Source: Acidobacteriota bacterium (GTDB taxonomy: Bacteria > Acidobacteriota > Terriglobia > Versatilivoradales > Versatilivoraceae). From it: 64,000 bases of DNA. Under the pieces are notes generated by a model that was not told the DNA's origin, searched no databases, and saw nothing but the letters and a program-made list of their open reading frames with translations. The translations under genes were made by a program, and so were the position numbers. Below are positions 16,335 through 27,112 of this stretch, piece by piece. Location: contig JAJDUG010000007.1 of assembly GCA_022826755.1 (NCBI GenBank), positions 50,954 to 114,953 on the forward strand, given 5' to 3'. Positions within the stretch are counted from its first letter, which is position 1. Each line of letters starts with the position of its first letter.

Positions 16335-16515
16335 GGGGCATGGTAGCCCCAGGCCTCTTCCGCGGTCAAGGGTGGTTCGACCACGCCGTCGTCGACCGGC
16401 CAAACATGGGGTCGGCGTAAGAGGTCGAAGGCCGGCTCACGGGGCGAAGAGCGAACGTTGGAGCTTTCGAGTCGATTGTTGGCAGGAACGGAACGGGACG
16501 CAGGGATGGTGCCCT

Positions 16516-17292
16516 CTATCGATCAAGGCCGGGCAGCAGGAAGTCACGCACAAGGACATGGTCGGGCTCGATGGCGAGCACCTGTCGGTACTGTTTGCGG
16601 GCAGCTTCCGAATCGCCCAGCCGGGCCAGCGTTCGCCCCAGCCATATCCGGGCATCGAGGCCTCCCCAGTTGGGCCATGGCGAGTCCGGGGATTGGGCCG
16701 CGAACGAACTCACCGCCGACCGCAGCCAACGCTCGGCCCGCTCGGGTCCTCCTCCGAATCGCTTGGGCCGTTGATAGACACCCATACCCATGAGCAGCAG
16801 GAACCGCGGGTTGCGCTTGTCAATCGAGCCGGCCTTGTCGAATGCTTTACCGGCCCGGGGACCAAGGGTCATTCCGCGCCACATCGAGGAACCGATCTTC
16901 ATTCCGTAGATGGAGCCGAGCAGGGCGTAGACCTCGACGTCCCGAGGGTTGAGGCCCAGGTTGACTTTGAGCATCGACTCCGCCTCGTCGGCCAGGGAGT
17001 CGCGTTCATAAGCGTTCGGCGCCGGATTCCTCCCGAGCAGTCGCCAGTTGGCGTAGGCGAGCAGATAGCGGAGCCGTGCAGGCGAGCATCCGGAAGCTGT
17101 CTCCTCCAAAAGCCTCCGCGCGGTGTCGCGCGCACGGGTCATCCCCCCCACGTCGCCGAGGACGACTGACCGTTCGAGTTCCTTGACGATCGTGACCCAG
17201 GCTTGGCCGGTCGCCTGCGGTTGCTCTGCACCGGCTAGGCCTGCCAGACAGAGTGCCAATACGAATGACGATGAGACGCCAAGCCGTTTCAT
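16516..17292 (-). CDS. Secreted TPR-repeat protein
   Basis: A 258-residue protein with a Sec signal peptide (MKRLGVSSSFVLALCLAGLAGAEQ, probable cleavage after AGA). The mature part is all-helical with tetratricopeptide-like units: DEAESMLKVNLGLNPRDVEVYALLGSIYG, KAFDKAGSIDKRNPRFLLLMG, and a C-terminal unit LARLGDSEAARKQYRQVLAIEPDH that ends close to the stop. The predicted site is the periplasm. TPR domains mediate protein-protein contact; no partner can be inferred from position. It is divergent from the radical SAM gene across a 547-bp gap. Confidence 0.7.
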   Translation of the reverse strand: MKRLGVSSSFVLALCLAGLAGAEQPQATGQAWVTIVKELERSVVLGDVGGMTRARDTARRLLEETASGCSPARLRYLLAYANWRLLGRNPAPNAYERDSLADEAESMLKVNLGLNPRDVEVYALLGSIYGMKIGSSMWRGMTLGPRAGKAFDKAGSIDKRNPRFLLLMGMGVYQRPKRFGGGPERAERWLRSAVSSFAAQSPDSPWPNWGGLDARIWLGRTLARLGDSEAARKQYRQVLAIEPDHVLVRDFLLPGLDR

Positions 17293-17839
17293 GAGAGCCT
17301 TCCCCCACCGAAACGGGAAAATGCCGGTCCGGGGGCGCGCGGGTGCAGCAGTTTCCGCCGGGTGTTGTTGCGAAGATAGCGCCTGGCACGGAAGGGGGGC
17401 AAGGCCGGAAGCCGCATGGCTGCAACCCAATCCCATCCGGGACCGCAAGAAGCCCGATTTTGGACCGCTCGCCCTCCAAATGGCGCCATTCCCTGCAATG
17501 TGCTTTCCAGTCGCCCGTTCAGCTTCCTAATATTCAGACTGCAATATTTGGAGTGTAGCCGGCAGTCCGGGCAGCCATTTCCCAGCCGTTCACCGGGCCG
17601 TCCGCCAAGGGGCTACCAAAATTTTCAGTATTGGGTTAGTATTTTGCAACCTGCACATCCCGAGCCTCATCCGGCTACGGTCCTGCGTCCGGCAATCCTC
17701 ATCGGTGAGTTGCCGGCCTTGAGGGCCCGCTTCTCCGGTTTGGCGCGTATTCGGATTGGTAAGGGGTGTGATTCGACAGGGTATCAGCCTGGCGCTTCCT
17801 GCAGGCAGGGGCGAAAGAACCTATCGGGAGAAAGAGAAC
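17293..17839. other. Long divergent intergenic region upstream of the radical SAM gene
   Basis: No convincing gene on either strand. It contains AT-rich islands in an otherwise GC-rich context: AATATT-x8-AATATT at about 17530-17550, and a stretch at about 17617-17645 with two AGTATT words. These are the likely promoters for the divergent genes. The last 60 bp before the radical SAM start are purine-rich and include a GGGAGAAAGAG ribosome site. No riboswitch class was recognised. Confidence 0.4.
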
Positions 17840-19885
<2,046 letters not shown>

Positions 19886-19922
19886 GGGCGGGTTGCGAGG
19901 ATTACGGCCAGGACGAGTATTC

Positions 19923-19954
19923 ATGGGCTATCCGTGAGGGATAGCCCATTTTTT
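19923..19954 (+). terminator. Rho-independent terminator after the radical SAM gene
   Basis: An 11-bp perfect stem (ATGGGCTATCC at 19923-19933 with GGATAGCCCAT at 19939-19949), 5-base loop, then TTTTTT. It should end or attenuate the radical SAM transcript before the ferredoxin-domain gene that begins 32 bp later. Confidence 0.85.
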
Positions 19955-19985
19955 GGTTGGGCGGGAAAGGCGGAATAGCGAGATC

Positions 19986-20963
19986 ATGGCTGTCGGCAAA
20001 ACGGTTTTCGAGAACTATCTGGCTGGTTTCGACCAGGATGCCTGGACGGAGTCGCTGGAGCTCATCCTTCCCCAAGTTCACCCGGCTGACAACCAGGCCA
20101 CCCGGATCTGGTTTGCCTTCTGGCCCCTGAAACTCCGGCTGGCTCTGGACCGCTCTCCCGATCCGGCCCAGGTGTTCAAGGACTTTCAGTTGGATGGGCA
20201 GCCTCGCCTGGAAGAGCAGGTCGATGCCTCGGTGGCTTTTCTGTTCGGATCGAACTATTGGCCGCAAGTCAAGCAGGCGTTGGTGGCCTACGCCGAGGAG
20301 GCGTCGGAGCCCCAAAACGCCGGCCTGGACGCCCACATACTGGCATTGTCGGGCCGTCTGGCCGCCGGGCTGCAGGTGGAGCAGGACCTGCTGATTGGCA
20401 TCACGGCAGTGGGGATGATGGTGCTTAGGCAGGTGGGTCTGTCCCGATTGGCCGGGTGCGCCGGGGAGCCGGTTCCCAAGGGACGCCCCAAGACGGCGGC
20501 CGAGGTGTTGAAGTTGCGGAAGGGGCGGGGATGGAAGTCCCTGATCTGGAATTCCAGGAAGTACCGGGCGACCTTCGATGAGAGCACGCCCGGGTCCTGC
20601 TTTGAGGCCCTGGAGGGGCAGGATCTGTCGATGGCCAGCGGCAGCGACCCCAGGGATTTTCAGGAGATGGATCAGCGTCGCGTCGCCGGACCGGTGCCGG
20701 CGCAATGCCGCAGCGGTGCTTGCGGGTACTGCTGGATCGGGGTGCTGTCGGGACAGGAGAACCTCTCGGAAATGACCGCATTCGAAAGGGGCCGCCTTCA
20801 GTATTTCGGCTATGCCCTCCCGGGAGGGACCGACCACAAGCACCCGGTGGTCCGATTGGCCTGTCAATCCAAGTGCTACGGGGACGTTTCCATCGTGGTT
20901 CCCCCCTGGAACGGAGTGCTTCAGGAGGGCGCTCCGGAAACTTCCTCCGACGCGGGGGATTGA
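19986..20963 (+). CDS. Protein with unknown N-terminal domain and C-terminal [2Fe-2S] ferredoxin domain
   Basis: A 325-residue protein. Residues 241-310 match plant-type ferredoxins: Cys241-x4-Cys246-x2-Cys249 in CRSGACGYC and Cys293 in VVRLACQ, followed by GDVSIVVP. The N-terminal ~225 residues are mostly helical (FENYLAGFDQDAW, EEQVDASVAFLFG, then a glycine-rich hydrophobic stretch) and I do not recognise them. No signal peptide. The gene follows the radical SAM gene after a terminator and precedes an A-type Fe-S carrier gene on the same strand, so it may supply electrons to the radical SAM enzyme; this is inference from context. ATG 19986 chosen; an upstream in-frame start at 19953 overlaps the terminator. 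Confidence 0.7.
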   Translation: MAVGKTVFENYLAGFDQDAWTESLELILPQVHPADNQATRIWFAFWPLKLRLALDRSPDPAQVFKDFQLDGQPRLEEQVDASVAFLFGSNYWPQVKQALVAYAEEASEPQNAGLDAHILALSGRLAAGLQVEQDLLIGITAVGMMVLRQVGLSRLAGCAGEPVPKGRPKTAAEVLKLRKGRGWKSLIWNSRKYRATFDESTPGSCFEALEGQDLSMASGSDPRDFQEMDQRRVAGPVPAQCRSGACGYCWIGVLSGQENLSEMTAFERGRLQYFGYALPGGTDHKHPVVRLACQSKCYGDVSIVVPPWNGVLQEGAPETSSDAGD

Positions 20964-20987
20964 TTTTTTTGCCGGAATCGCTACAAT
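20960..20987 (+). promoter_or_regulatory. Sigma-70-like promoter for the Fe-S carrier gene
   Basis: TTGATT (20960-20965), 16-bp spacer, TACAAT (20982-20987), ending about 54 bp before the start codon of the IscA/ErpA-type gene. It overlaps the stop of the preceding gene. Confidence 0.45.
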
Positions 20988-21041
20988 GATTTCATCAAGC
21001 AGTCATCATCGCTGGAGGGGCTGAAAGGAGCCGCAAACGCA

Positions 21042-21365
21042 ATGCTGAAGATCACCGACAAAGCGCAGGGCAAAGTCAAGGAAATACTGGACAGCCAGCA
21101 GGAGCCGTACGCCGGTCTGCGAGTGCAGATCGTAGGCGGCGGGTGTTCGGGCTTTCAGTATCAGATGGGTTTCGAGAAGCAAGCCAACGGAGGGGATGAG
21201 ATTCTTGAGCTGCAGGGCTTCAAGGTCTTCGTGGACAAGGGGAGCATGATTTATCTGGACGGAACCGAGATCGACTATATTGAAAGCCTCACCGGTGCCG
21301 GCTTCAAGTTCCACAACCCCAACGTCAAGAGCACCTGCGGTTGCGGCGAATCCTTCCACGTGTAG
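21042..21365 (+). CDS. A-type iron-sulfur carrier protein (IscA/ErpA family)
   Basis: A 107-residue HesB-fold protein with the three cysteines of the family: GGGCSGFQY (Cys near 35) and STCGCGESF (near 100). It delivers Fe-S clusters to apo-enzymes in the cytoplasm. IscA, SufA and ErpA cannot be separated from sequence alone. Its position between a ferredoxin-domain protein with a multi-cluster radical SAM enzyme upstream and MoaA downstream makes sense for cluster supply. A strong terminator follows at 21415. Start ATG 21042. Confidence 0.9.
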   Translation: MLKITDKAQGKVKEILDSQQEPYAGLRVQIVGGGCSGFQYQMGFEKQANGGDEILELQGFKVFVDKGSMIYLDGTEIDYIESLTGAGFKFHNPNVKSTCGCGESFHV

Positions 21366-21414
21366 CTCGGCAGCCGTTCAGGGTCTGATCGCTGATCCGG
21401 GTTGCAGAGAGTCG

Positions 21415-21450
21415 AAGGCCATTTTTCCGAGAGGAGGAATGGCCTTTTTT
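21415..21450 (+). terminator. Rho-independent terminator after the Fe-S carrier gene
   Basis: Stem AAGGCCATT (21415-21423) with AATGGCCTT (21438-21446), A/G-rich loop, and a T-run to 21450. It separates the Fe-S carrier gene from moaA. Confidence 0.85.
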
Positions 21451-21491
21451 CATAGGTGGCTTCCGACGTTTCGGAAGCGGTGGTTTCCGTC

Positions 21492-22505
21492 ATGCTTGTC
21501 GATACTCTTCAACGCCCTCTGAAAGACCTGAGGATTTCCGTGACGGATAGGTGCAACTTCCGCTGCACCTATTGCATGCCCTTTGACGAGTATGTCTGGA
21601 TCGCCAAGCATGAGATTCTGTCCTTCGAGGAAATCGAACGGTTGGCCCGCATTTTCATCGGGCTGGGCGTGGAGAGAATTCGCCTGACCGGAGGCGAACC
21701 TCTCCTGCGCAAGGACTTGCACCGGCTGGTGGAGAGGCTGGCTGCCTTCGGTGGGCTCGAGGACCTGTGCCTGACCACCAACGGGGCCCTGCTGGCCGCG
21801 CAGGCCCCCCTCCTCAAGGCTGCCGGGCTGAAACGAATCAACGTCAGCCTGGATACTCTGGATCCGGAAAAGTTCAAGCGAATCGTCAAGCGCGGCAACC
21901 TGGCCAAGGTGCTGGAGGGACTGTTTGCCGCCCAGGGACAGGGATTGCATCCGATCAAGATCAACGCGGTCATAGAACGAGGAGTCAACGACGACGAGAT
22001 CCTCCCCCTGGTGGAGTTCTCCCGATCCCACGGGTTCGGCATTCGGTTCATCGAGTACATGGACGTGGGGAATGCCAACAGTTGGAAATCCGAGAAGATG
22101 GTCTCCAAGGAGGAGATTCTGGAGCGGATTCGTACCGTCTTTCCCCTGACCGAAGTGGGGCGGGAGCAGGGCAGGGCGCCGGCGGTCGACTACCGGTTTG
22201 CCGACGGCGGCGGGGATTTCGGCGTGATTGCATCGGTCACCGAACCCTTTTGCGGTGGATGCAGCCGGGCCAGGCTGACCGCGGATGGAAAGTTCGTCAC
22301 CTGCCTTTTTTCCGAGGTCGGACACGACCTCAAGACGCCAATGCGGGCGGGAGTCTCCGATCGGGAGCTGCGCAACCGAGTGGTCTCCATCTGGAACCGG
22401 AGGAGCGACCGTTACTCGGAATCCCGGCTGGAGGCCCTCCATTCCCGACAGGGCTATCGTGCCGCGGACCACAAGAAGATAGAGATGATCAGCTTGGGCG
22501 GCTGA
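21492..22505 (+). CDS. moaA: GTP 3',8-cyclase MoaA
   Basis: A 337-residue radical SAM enzyme that starts molybdopterin synthesis by converting GTP to 3',8-cyclo-7,8-dihydro-GTP. N-terminal cluster motif CNFRCTYCMP, SAM motif TGGEPLLRKDL, and the C-terminal cluster cysteines in FCGGCSRARLTADG and TCLF are all visible. The protein ends in Gly-Gly, needed for catalysis in the human homologue. ATG 21492 fits the family start; an in-frame GTG at 21456 would lie right against the upstream terminator. MobA, encoded at 44.5 kb, acts later in cofactor maturation. Confidence 0.95.
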   Translation: MLVDTLQRPLKDLRISVTDRCNFRCTYCMPFDEYVWIAKHEILSFEEIERLARIFIGLGVERIRLTGGEPLLRKDLHRLVERLAAFGGLEDLCLTTNGALLAAQAPLLKAAGLKRINVSLDTLDPEKFKRIVKRGNLAKVLEGLFAAQGQGLHPIKINAVIERGVNDDEILPLVEFSRSHGFGIRFIEYMDVGNANSWKSEKMVSKEEILERIRTVFPLTEVGREQGRAPAVDYRFADGGGDFGVIASVTEPFCGGCSRARLTADGKFVTCLFSEVGHDLKTPMRAGVSDRELRNRVVSIWNRRSDRYSESRLEALHSRQGYRAADHKKIEMISLGG

Positions 22506-22754
22506 ATGCGCCGGCCAGGCGAAACGGATCCCTCGAGCGCGCGCCCGGCATCCGTTTCCGCACGCACCCCAACTTTCCCGACAAGCCACGCCCCCGACCC
22601 CCCGTCGGGCGGATCATTCGAGAGAGAAACAGGGGGGCGTTGATAAAGACGAACCACGAATGAACACGAATAGACACGAAAACGAATGGATCTCTTTCCG
22701 TTTTTCTTGGTGGCCTATCGGCAATAAGGACCCTGTCCCGGTGATCCGGTTGTC

Positions 22755-22798
22755 TGCCTATTGAACATGGATACATAAGGATAGACAGGATAAACCGG
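22755..22798 (+). repeat. Dispersed repeat, TATTGAACATGG type
   Basis: The first 21 bp (TGCCTATTGAACATGG then ATACA) match 63839-63859 on the other strand with one mismatch. It is followed by GGATAGACAGGATAAACC, which resembles the TTTATCCTGT-type words around 63690-63745. Confidence 0.6.
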
Positions 22799-22890
22799 AC
22801 GAGAGGCTGTTGCATGGGAAGCTGATTCGCTATGTTTTCCCTCACCCGAACCCACGGAGCGTTCCCCTAGAGTGGCTCAAGAACATTGTC

Positions 22891-22943
22891 TTTCTTAGTG
22901 TCCCTTCGTCGTCCTTCGTGTGTGTTCGCGGATAACTCTTTTT
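22891..22943 (-). repeat. CACGAA-type dispersed repeat (long copy)
   Basis: On the minus strand: AAAAAGAGTTATCCGCGAAC, then CACACGAAGGACGACGAAGGGACAC. It agrees closely with 63563-63618 over about 45 bp, and partly with 5645-5676. The unit is CACGAAGG(N)(N). Confidence 0.7.
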
Positions 22944-23095
22944 ACCCCGTCGCATGCAGCGCGAGACGGGGTTGTTTCAGGTAAGCCGGGTCCGGCTCTC
23001 GACGACGGGGCGGATCATGCGAGAGAGAAACACGCCCTTCGTGTGCCTTCGTGGATGTCTCTTTCTGAGCCGTTGTGTTCTTCGGGGATGCCGCT

Positions 23096-24400
23096 ATGGG
23101 TAGTCCCTCCATTGTATCCGACAGGCCCGGGCCGGTCACGGCGGAAGAGGACCGTCGGTTTCGGCGGGCTCAGTGGCGCATTCTCTGGGCCACTATGCTC
23201 TGCTACTTTTTCTACTACACGGGCCGACAGACCTTCGGTTTCGCTATTCCGGGCATTGAGCAGGAGCTGGGCATTGGCAAGGCCAGCCTGGGGTGGGTGA
23301 GCAGCGCCATGCTGTGGTGTTATGCCGCCGGGCAGGCCGTCAACGGCAACCTCGGCGATCGCTTCGGCGGGCGTCGGATGATGAGCCTGGGGGCGTTGCT
23401 TTCCTGCCTGTTCAATTGGGTGGTCAGCTTCGCCGGCGGCCTGGCGACACTGATGGTTCCCTGGGCCATCAACGGGTACGCGCAGTCCATGGGGTGGGCT
23501 CCGGGAAGCCGGGTTCTGTCCAACTGGTGGGGACGACACAAGCGCGGGCGAGTCTACGGTCTTTACGTGGGCGCAGCCGGCCTGTCCTCGGTGCTTGCCT
23601 TCACCACCTCGAATCTCATATTGGCCCTGGAGTTGAATTGGCGCTGGATCTTTCGCCTCCCGGTGCTGCTGCTACTGCTGGGAGGGGCCGTCTACTTCCG
23701 AGTGGCTCGGGACCGCCCCTCGGAACTGGGCTTCACCGGCTCGGATCACCTGGAATCCGACCCGCCTGAAGACCGGTCCGCGCTCTCAGGCCGGAAAGAG
23801 GGCGGAGAGACCACCTGGGATCGCTACCGGCACGTATGCACCAACTGGCGCTTCATGATCGCCAGCCTGGCCATCGGTTTTCAGAGCCTGGCCCGCTACG
23901 GACTGTTGACCTGGGTGCCGGTGCACTTTCTGGGCAGGGCGTGGCGAGGGCATTCCGGGCGGACCTGGATCACGCTGGCTCTGCCGGTAGGCATGGCCCT
24001 GGGGGCGGTGTGCAGCGGTTGGCTGTCCGATCGGGTCTTCCGGTCCAATCGATCGAGGGTCATCTTCCTCTTCATGACGGCCGCCTCTCTGGCCTGTACC
24101 GCCATGTACCTTTTGCCGTACCATTTCTTCTGGTCCCTGGCGTTGCTGGCCCTGTGCGGGTTCTTTACCTATGGTCCGCAGTCTGCCTTCTGGGCGCTGT
24201 GTCCGGATCTGCTGGGGACCCGGTACGCCGGCACGGGAACGGGAGTGATGAACATGCATGCCTATCTGCTGGCGGGACTGGGCGAGCCTTTCATCGGCTG
24301 GATGATCCAGCGAAGCGCCGACAACACCGGCCTTGTATTCCCCCTGGTGGCGGGCGCCTGCCTGCTCAGCGGGTCGATTGCACTGTTTGTCCGACGTTAG
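23096..24400 (+). CDS. MFS transporter, organophosphate:phosphate antiporter-like (phosphonate uptake)
   Basis: A 434-residue 12-helix MFS protein. The N-terminal half carries the GlpT/UhpT (OPA family) signature: YYTGRQTFGFAIPGIEQELGIGKASLGWVSS, NGNLGDRFGGRR and the arginine-rich cytoplasmic loops. OPA transporters move phosphorylated organics. As the first gene of a run with phnA, phnY and an alcohol dehydrogenase (gaps of 18, -4 and 16 bp), it most likely imports a small phosphonate. ATG 23096 is preferred over an ATG 21 bp upstream, which would sit in the repeat region. Confidence 0.8.
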   Translation: MGSPSIVSDRPGPVTAEEDRRFRRAQWRILWATMLCYFFYYTGRQTFGFAIPGIEQELGIGKASLGWVSSAMLWCYAAGQAVNGNLGDRFGGRRMMSLGALLSCLFNWVVSFAGGLATLMVPWAINGYAQSMGWAPGSRVLSNWWGRHKRGRVYGLYVGAAGLSSVLAFTTSNLILALELNWRWIFRLPVLLLLLGGAVYFRVARDRPSELGFTGSDHLESDPPEDRSALSGRKEGGETTWDRYRHVCTNWRFMIASLAIGFQSLARYGLLTWVPVHFLGRAWRGHSGRTWITLALPVGMALGAVCSGWLSDRVFRSNRSRVIFLFMTAASLACTAMYLLPYHFFWSLALLALCGFFTYGPQSAFWALCPDLLGTRYAGTGTGVMNMHAYLLAGLGEPFIGWMIQRSADNTGLVFPLVAGACLLSGSIALFVRR

Positions 24401-24418
24401 ACCATAAGCCTCTTGGCC

Positions 24419-25657
24419 ATGAATGCAAACTATTCCACCTCGTCCTTCTCCGTCAACGGCCGCCGATACCACCCCCCGGCCAGGCCGTTGGTGGCAATCT
24501 GCATGGACGGCTGCGAAGACGACTACCTGACCGCGGCCATTGCCCGGGGCCGCATGCCCCACCTGGCCCGAATGACAGCCGGAGGCTACCGCGGGCTGGC
24601 CCGCGCCGCCCTGCCCACCTACACCAACGTCAACAACGCCTGCATCGTCACCGGAGTCGCTCCTTCCGTCACCGGCATTTCGGGCAACTTCTTTCTCGAT
24701 CCGCGAAGCGGCGCCGAGGTCATGATGAACTCGGCCCGCTATCTGCGCTGCGATACCATCCTGGCGGCCGCAGCCCGGTCGGGAAGGAAGGTGGCCATGG
24801 TGACGGCCAAGGAAAAGCTGCGAGACCTGTTGACCCGCGGGTTGCAGGGAATCGCTTTTTCAGCCGAGCGGGCCGGCGAGCAGATCCGGAATCTTCCGGG
24901 TCTGGAGGGTCTGGCGCAGACCGTCCGCGCCGGCAGTCCCGACATCTACAGCGCCGAGGCCAGCCTGTTCGTCCTGCGCGCGGGCGTGGCCCTGCTGGAG
25001 AGCCGCCAATCGGACTTCCTCTATCTGTCGCTGACCGACTACGTGCAGCACCGCCATGCACCCGCAGCTCCCGAGGCGCTGGACTTTTATGAAGCCATCG
25101 ACCATCAATTGGGCCGCCTGCTGGAGTTGGGCGCCACCGTCGGAGCCACGGCGGATCACGGAATGAATGCCAAGACCCGCGCCGACGGCCGGCCCAACGT
25201 GATCTACCTGGAGAGCGAGCTCAGGGAGCAATTTGGAGGGGGTGTGACGGTGATCTGTCCCATCACCGATCCCTACGTGGTGCACCACGGAGCCTTGGGG
25301 TCGGCAGTGACGATTCACCTGGCGGAAGGAGTATCCGAAACGGACGTGGTCGAATGGCTGTCCCGACGCCGGGGCGTTGCCGAGGTGGCCAGTCGACAGG
25401 AGTCAGTCACCCGTTTGGAACTTCCGCCGGACCGGATTGGGGATCTGATGGTCTTTTCGGACCGGGATGTCGTGATGGGGCGCACGCCCAAGTATCACGA
25501 CCTGAGTCGGCTGCGGGGTGGCTTGAGGTCTCATGGAGGCCGCTTCGAGGAAACGGTGCCCCTGCTGCTTTCCGAGCCGGGTACGCGGGCGGGAGCAGCC
25601 CGGGACCCGAGGAATTTCGACATGTTCGCCTATCTCTGCGAGGGAGGTTCCCGATGA
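24419..25657 (+). CDS. phnA: Phosphonoacetate hydrolase
   Basis: A 412-residue alkaline-phosphatase-superfamily enzyme that splits phosphonoacetate into acetate and phosphate. Visible zinc ligands and nucleophile: ICMDGCEDDY (Asp), PTYTNVNN (catalytic Thr), LTDYVQHRH (Asp and His), TADHGMN (Asp-His) and RSHGGRFE (His). The length equals characterised PhnA proteins. Its stop overlaps the phnY start by four bases, so the two are coupled. The true start is ATG 24419; an in-frame TTG lies two codons earlier. Confidence 0.92.
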   Translation: MNANYSTSSFSVNGRRYHPPARPLVAICMDGCEDDYLTAAIARGRMPHLARMTAGGYRGLARAALPTYTNVNNACIVTGVAPSVTGISGNFFLDPRSGAEVMMNSARYLRCDTILAAAARSGRKVAMVTAKEKLRDLLTRGLQGIAFSAERAGEQIRNLPGLEGLAQTVRAGSPDIYSAEASLFVLRAGVALLESRQSDFLYLSLTDYVQHRHAPAAPEALDFYEAIDHQLGRLLELGATVGATADHGMNAKTRADGRPNVIYLESELREQFGGGVTVICPITDPYVVHHGALGSAVTIHLAEGVSETDVVEWLSRRRGVAEVASRQESVTRLELPPDRIGDLMVFSDRDVVMGRTPKYHDLSRLRGGLRSHGGRFEETVPLLLSEPGTRAGAARDPRNFDMFAYLCEGGSR

Positions 25658-27096
25658 CGCTCAGCCGGCCCCGCGAGGGCACTCAGGATCTGCCCGGCTA
25701 TCTGGCCGGGCAGCCGCTTCGGACCGACAGCACCCTGGAGGTCTTCAATCCCTGGTCGGGCGAGTTGGTGGGGACCGTCTCCATGGCCGGGCGCGATCAT
25801 CTCGATCGGGCGTGCGAGGAAGCGCTGGCCTGGAAAGGGTCTCTGACCCGCTATCAGCGCCATGAAATCCTGTTGAAAGCCCGCTCCGCCCTGCAGCAAC
25901 GGGCCGAGGAGTTCGCCCTGCTGGTGACTCGAGAGTCCGGGCTGTGTCTGCGAGACACCACCTACGAGGTGGGACGGGCGCTGGACGTGCTGCAGTGTGC
26001 CGCGGTCGAGGCTCTCAAGGACGAAGGCCAGGTTTTTTCCGGAGATGTCTCGACTCACGGCAAGGCCCGCAAGATCTTCACCCTGCGCGAGCCGGTTCCT
26101 TTGGTGGGGGCTATCGCACCCTTCAATCATCCACTGAACCAGGTAGTGCACAAGATCGCGCCCGCGGTGGCCGTCGGGGCGCCCCAGATACTGAAACCGT
26201 CGGAGAAGACGCCTCTGACCGCCATCCGATTTGCGGAATTGCTCTACCAGGCCGGGCTGCCCGGGCCGATGCTGAGTGTGCTGCTGGGTACGGTCGAGGA
26301 GTTTGCCGAGCCGCTGGCGATGGACGGCCGCATCGAGGCGGTGACGTTTACCGGTAGCGCGGCGGTGGGCCACCGCCTGGCCACTATCGCCGGCTACAAG
26401 AAATTGTGCCTGGAGCTCGGCGGCAACTCTCCCCTGTTGATTCTGGAGGACGCCGATCTCGAGCTGGCCGCCGGCCTGGCGGCCGAGGGGTGCTACCGCA
26501 ATTCCGGTCAGCGCTGCACCGCCGTGAAGCGGCTGCTGGTTCATGAGGGGGTCTTGGAGCCCTTCACCCGGCTGTTCGTGGAGAAAACCTGGGAGTACAC
26601 TGTTGGCGATCCCGAGCAGTGGAGCACCCGTGTCGGGACCGTGATCGACGAGGCGGCAGCGGCCGTGCTTGAGCGGCGGGTGGAGGAGGCGGTGGCGGCC
26701 GGCGCCGGAATACTCAGCGGCGGGCGGCGAAAAGGGGCTCTCATGGAACCCACGGTGGTGGCCGACGTCCCCAGAACCTGCGAGATGGTGGTGGAAGAAT
26801 CCTTCGGCCCGCTGGCGCCCATCCTGTCCATTCGCGATCTGGAGGACGGGATCGCCCTGGCCAACGCCACTGCTTACGGGCTTTCCGCCGGAGTGGTGAC
26901 CCGGGACATCCAGGCCGCCATTGAGGCGGTCAAGGGCATCCGCACCGGGACGGTCAACATCAACCAGGTGCCCGGCTACCGTATCGAATCCACGCCCTTC
27001 GGCGGCGTCAAGGATTCGGGGCTGGGCATCAAGGAAGGCGTCATCGAGGCCATGAAGTTCATGTCCACGGTCAAGACCTTCTCACTGCCCTGGTAG
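25654..27096 (+). CDS. phnY: Phosphonoacetaldehyde dehydrogenase
   Basis: A 480-residue NAD-dependent aldehyde dehydrogenase. Catalytic Glu in LELGGNSP and Cys in NSGQRCTAVKR are in place, as is the C-terminal PFGGVKDSG. The phnA-phnY coupling makes phosphonoacetaldehyde the expected substrate, oxidised to phosphonoacetate, which PhnA then hydrolyses. Start ATG 25654 lies within the ATGA overlap and behind an AGGGAGG ribosome site. Without this context the protein could be mistaken for a generic succinate-semialdehyde-type dehydrogenase. Confidence 0.9.
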   Translation: MTLSRPREGTQDLPGYLAGQPLRTDSTLEVFNPWSGELVGTVSMAGRDHLDRACEEALAWKGSLTRYQRHEILLKARSALQQRAEEFALLVTRESGLCLRDTTYEVGRALDVLQCAAVEALKDEGQVFSGDVSTHGKARKIFTLREPVPLVGAIAPFNHPLNQVVHKIAPAVAVGAPQILKPSEKTPLTAIRFAELLYQAGLPGPMLSVLLGTVEEFAEPLAMDGRIEAVTFTGSAAVGHRLATIAGYKKLCLELGGNSPLLILEDADLELAAGLAAEGCYRNSGQRCTAVKRLLVHEGVLEPFTRLFVEKTWEYTVGDPEQWSTRVGTVIDEAAAAVLERRVEEAVAAGAGILSGGRRKGALMEPTVVADVPRTCEMVVEESFGPLAPILSIRDLEDGIALANATAYGLSAGVVTRDIQAAIEAVKGIRTGTVNINQVPGYRIESTPFGGVKDSGLGIKEGVIEAMKFMSTVKTFSLPW

Positions 27097-27112
27097 CTGC
27101 AGGGAGGCCAAG

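Larger units (their letters stand above)
22506..23095. other. 590-bp repeat-rich intergenic region
   Basis: No gene found. It holds: two 24-bp direct repeats differing at one base (about 22609-22632 and 23009-23032, GGCGGATCAT-N-CGAGAGAGAAACA); three CACGAA/TTCGTG-type segments (22647-22686, 22891-22943, 23030-23067); and a 21-bp element at 22755-22775 found again at 63839-63859. The inverted-repeat segment CCCCGTCGC ... GAGACGGGG (about 22948-22974) sits inside the second CACGAA copy. Confidence 0.6.

Noticed and set aside
17293..17839. Riboswitch upstream of the radical SAM gene
   Set aside because: No known aptamer pattern was recognised; only AT-rich promoter-like islands.
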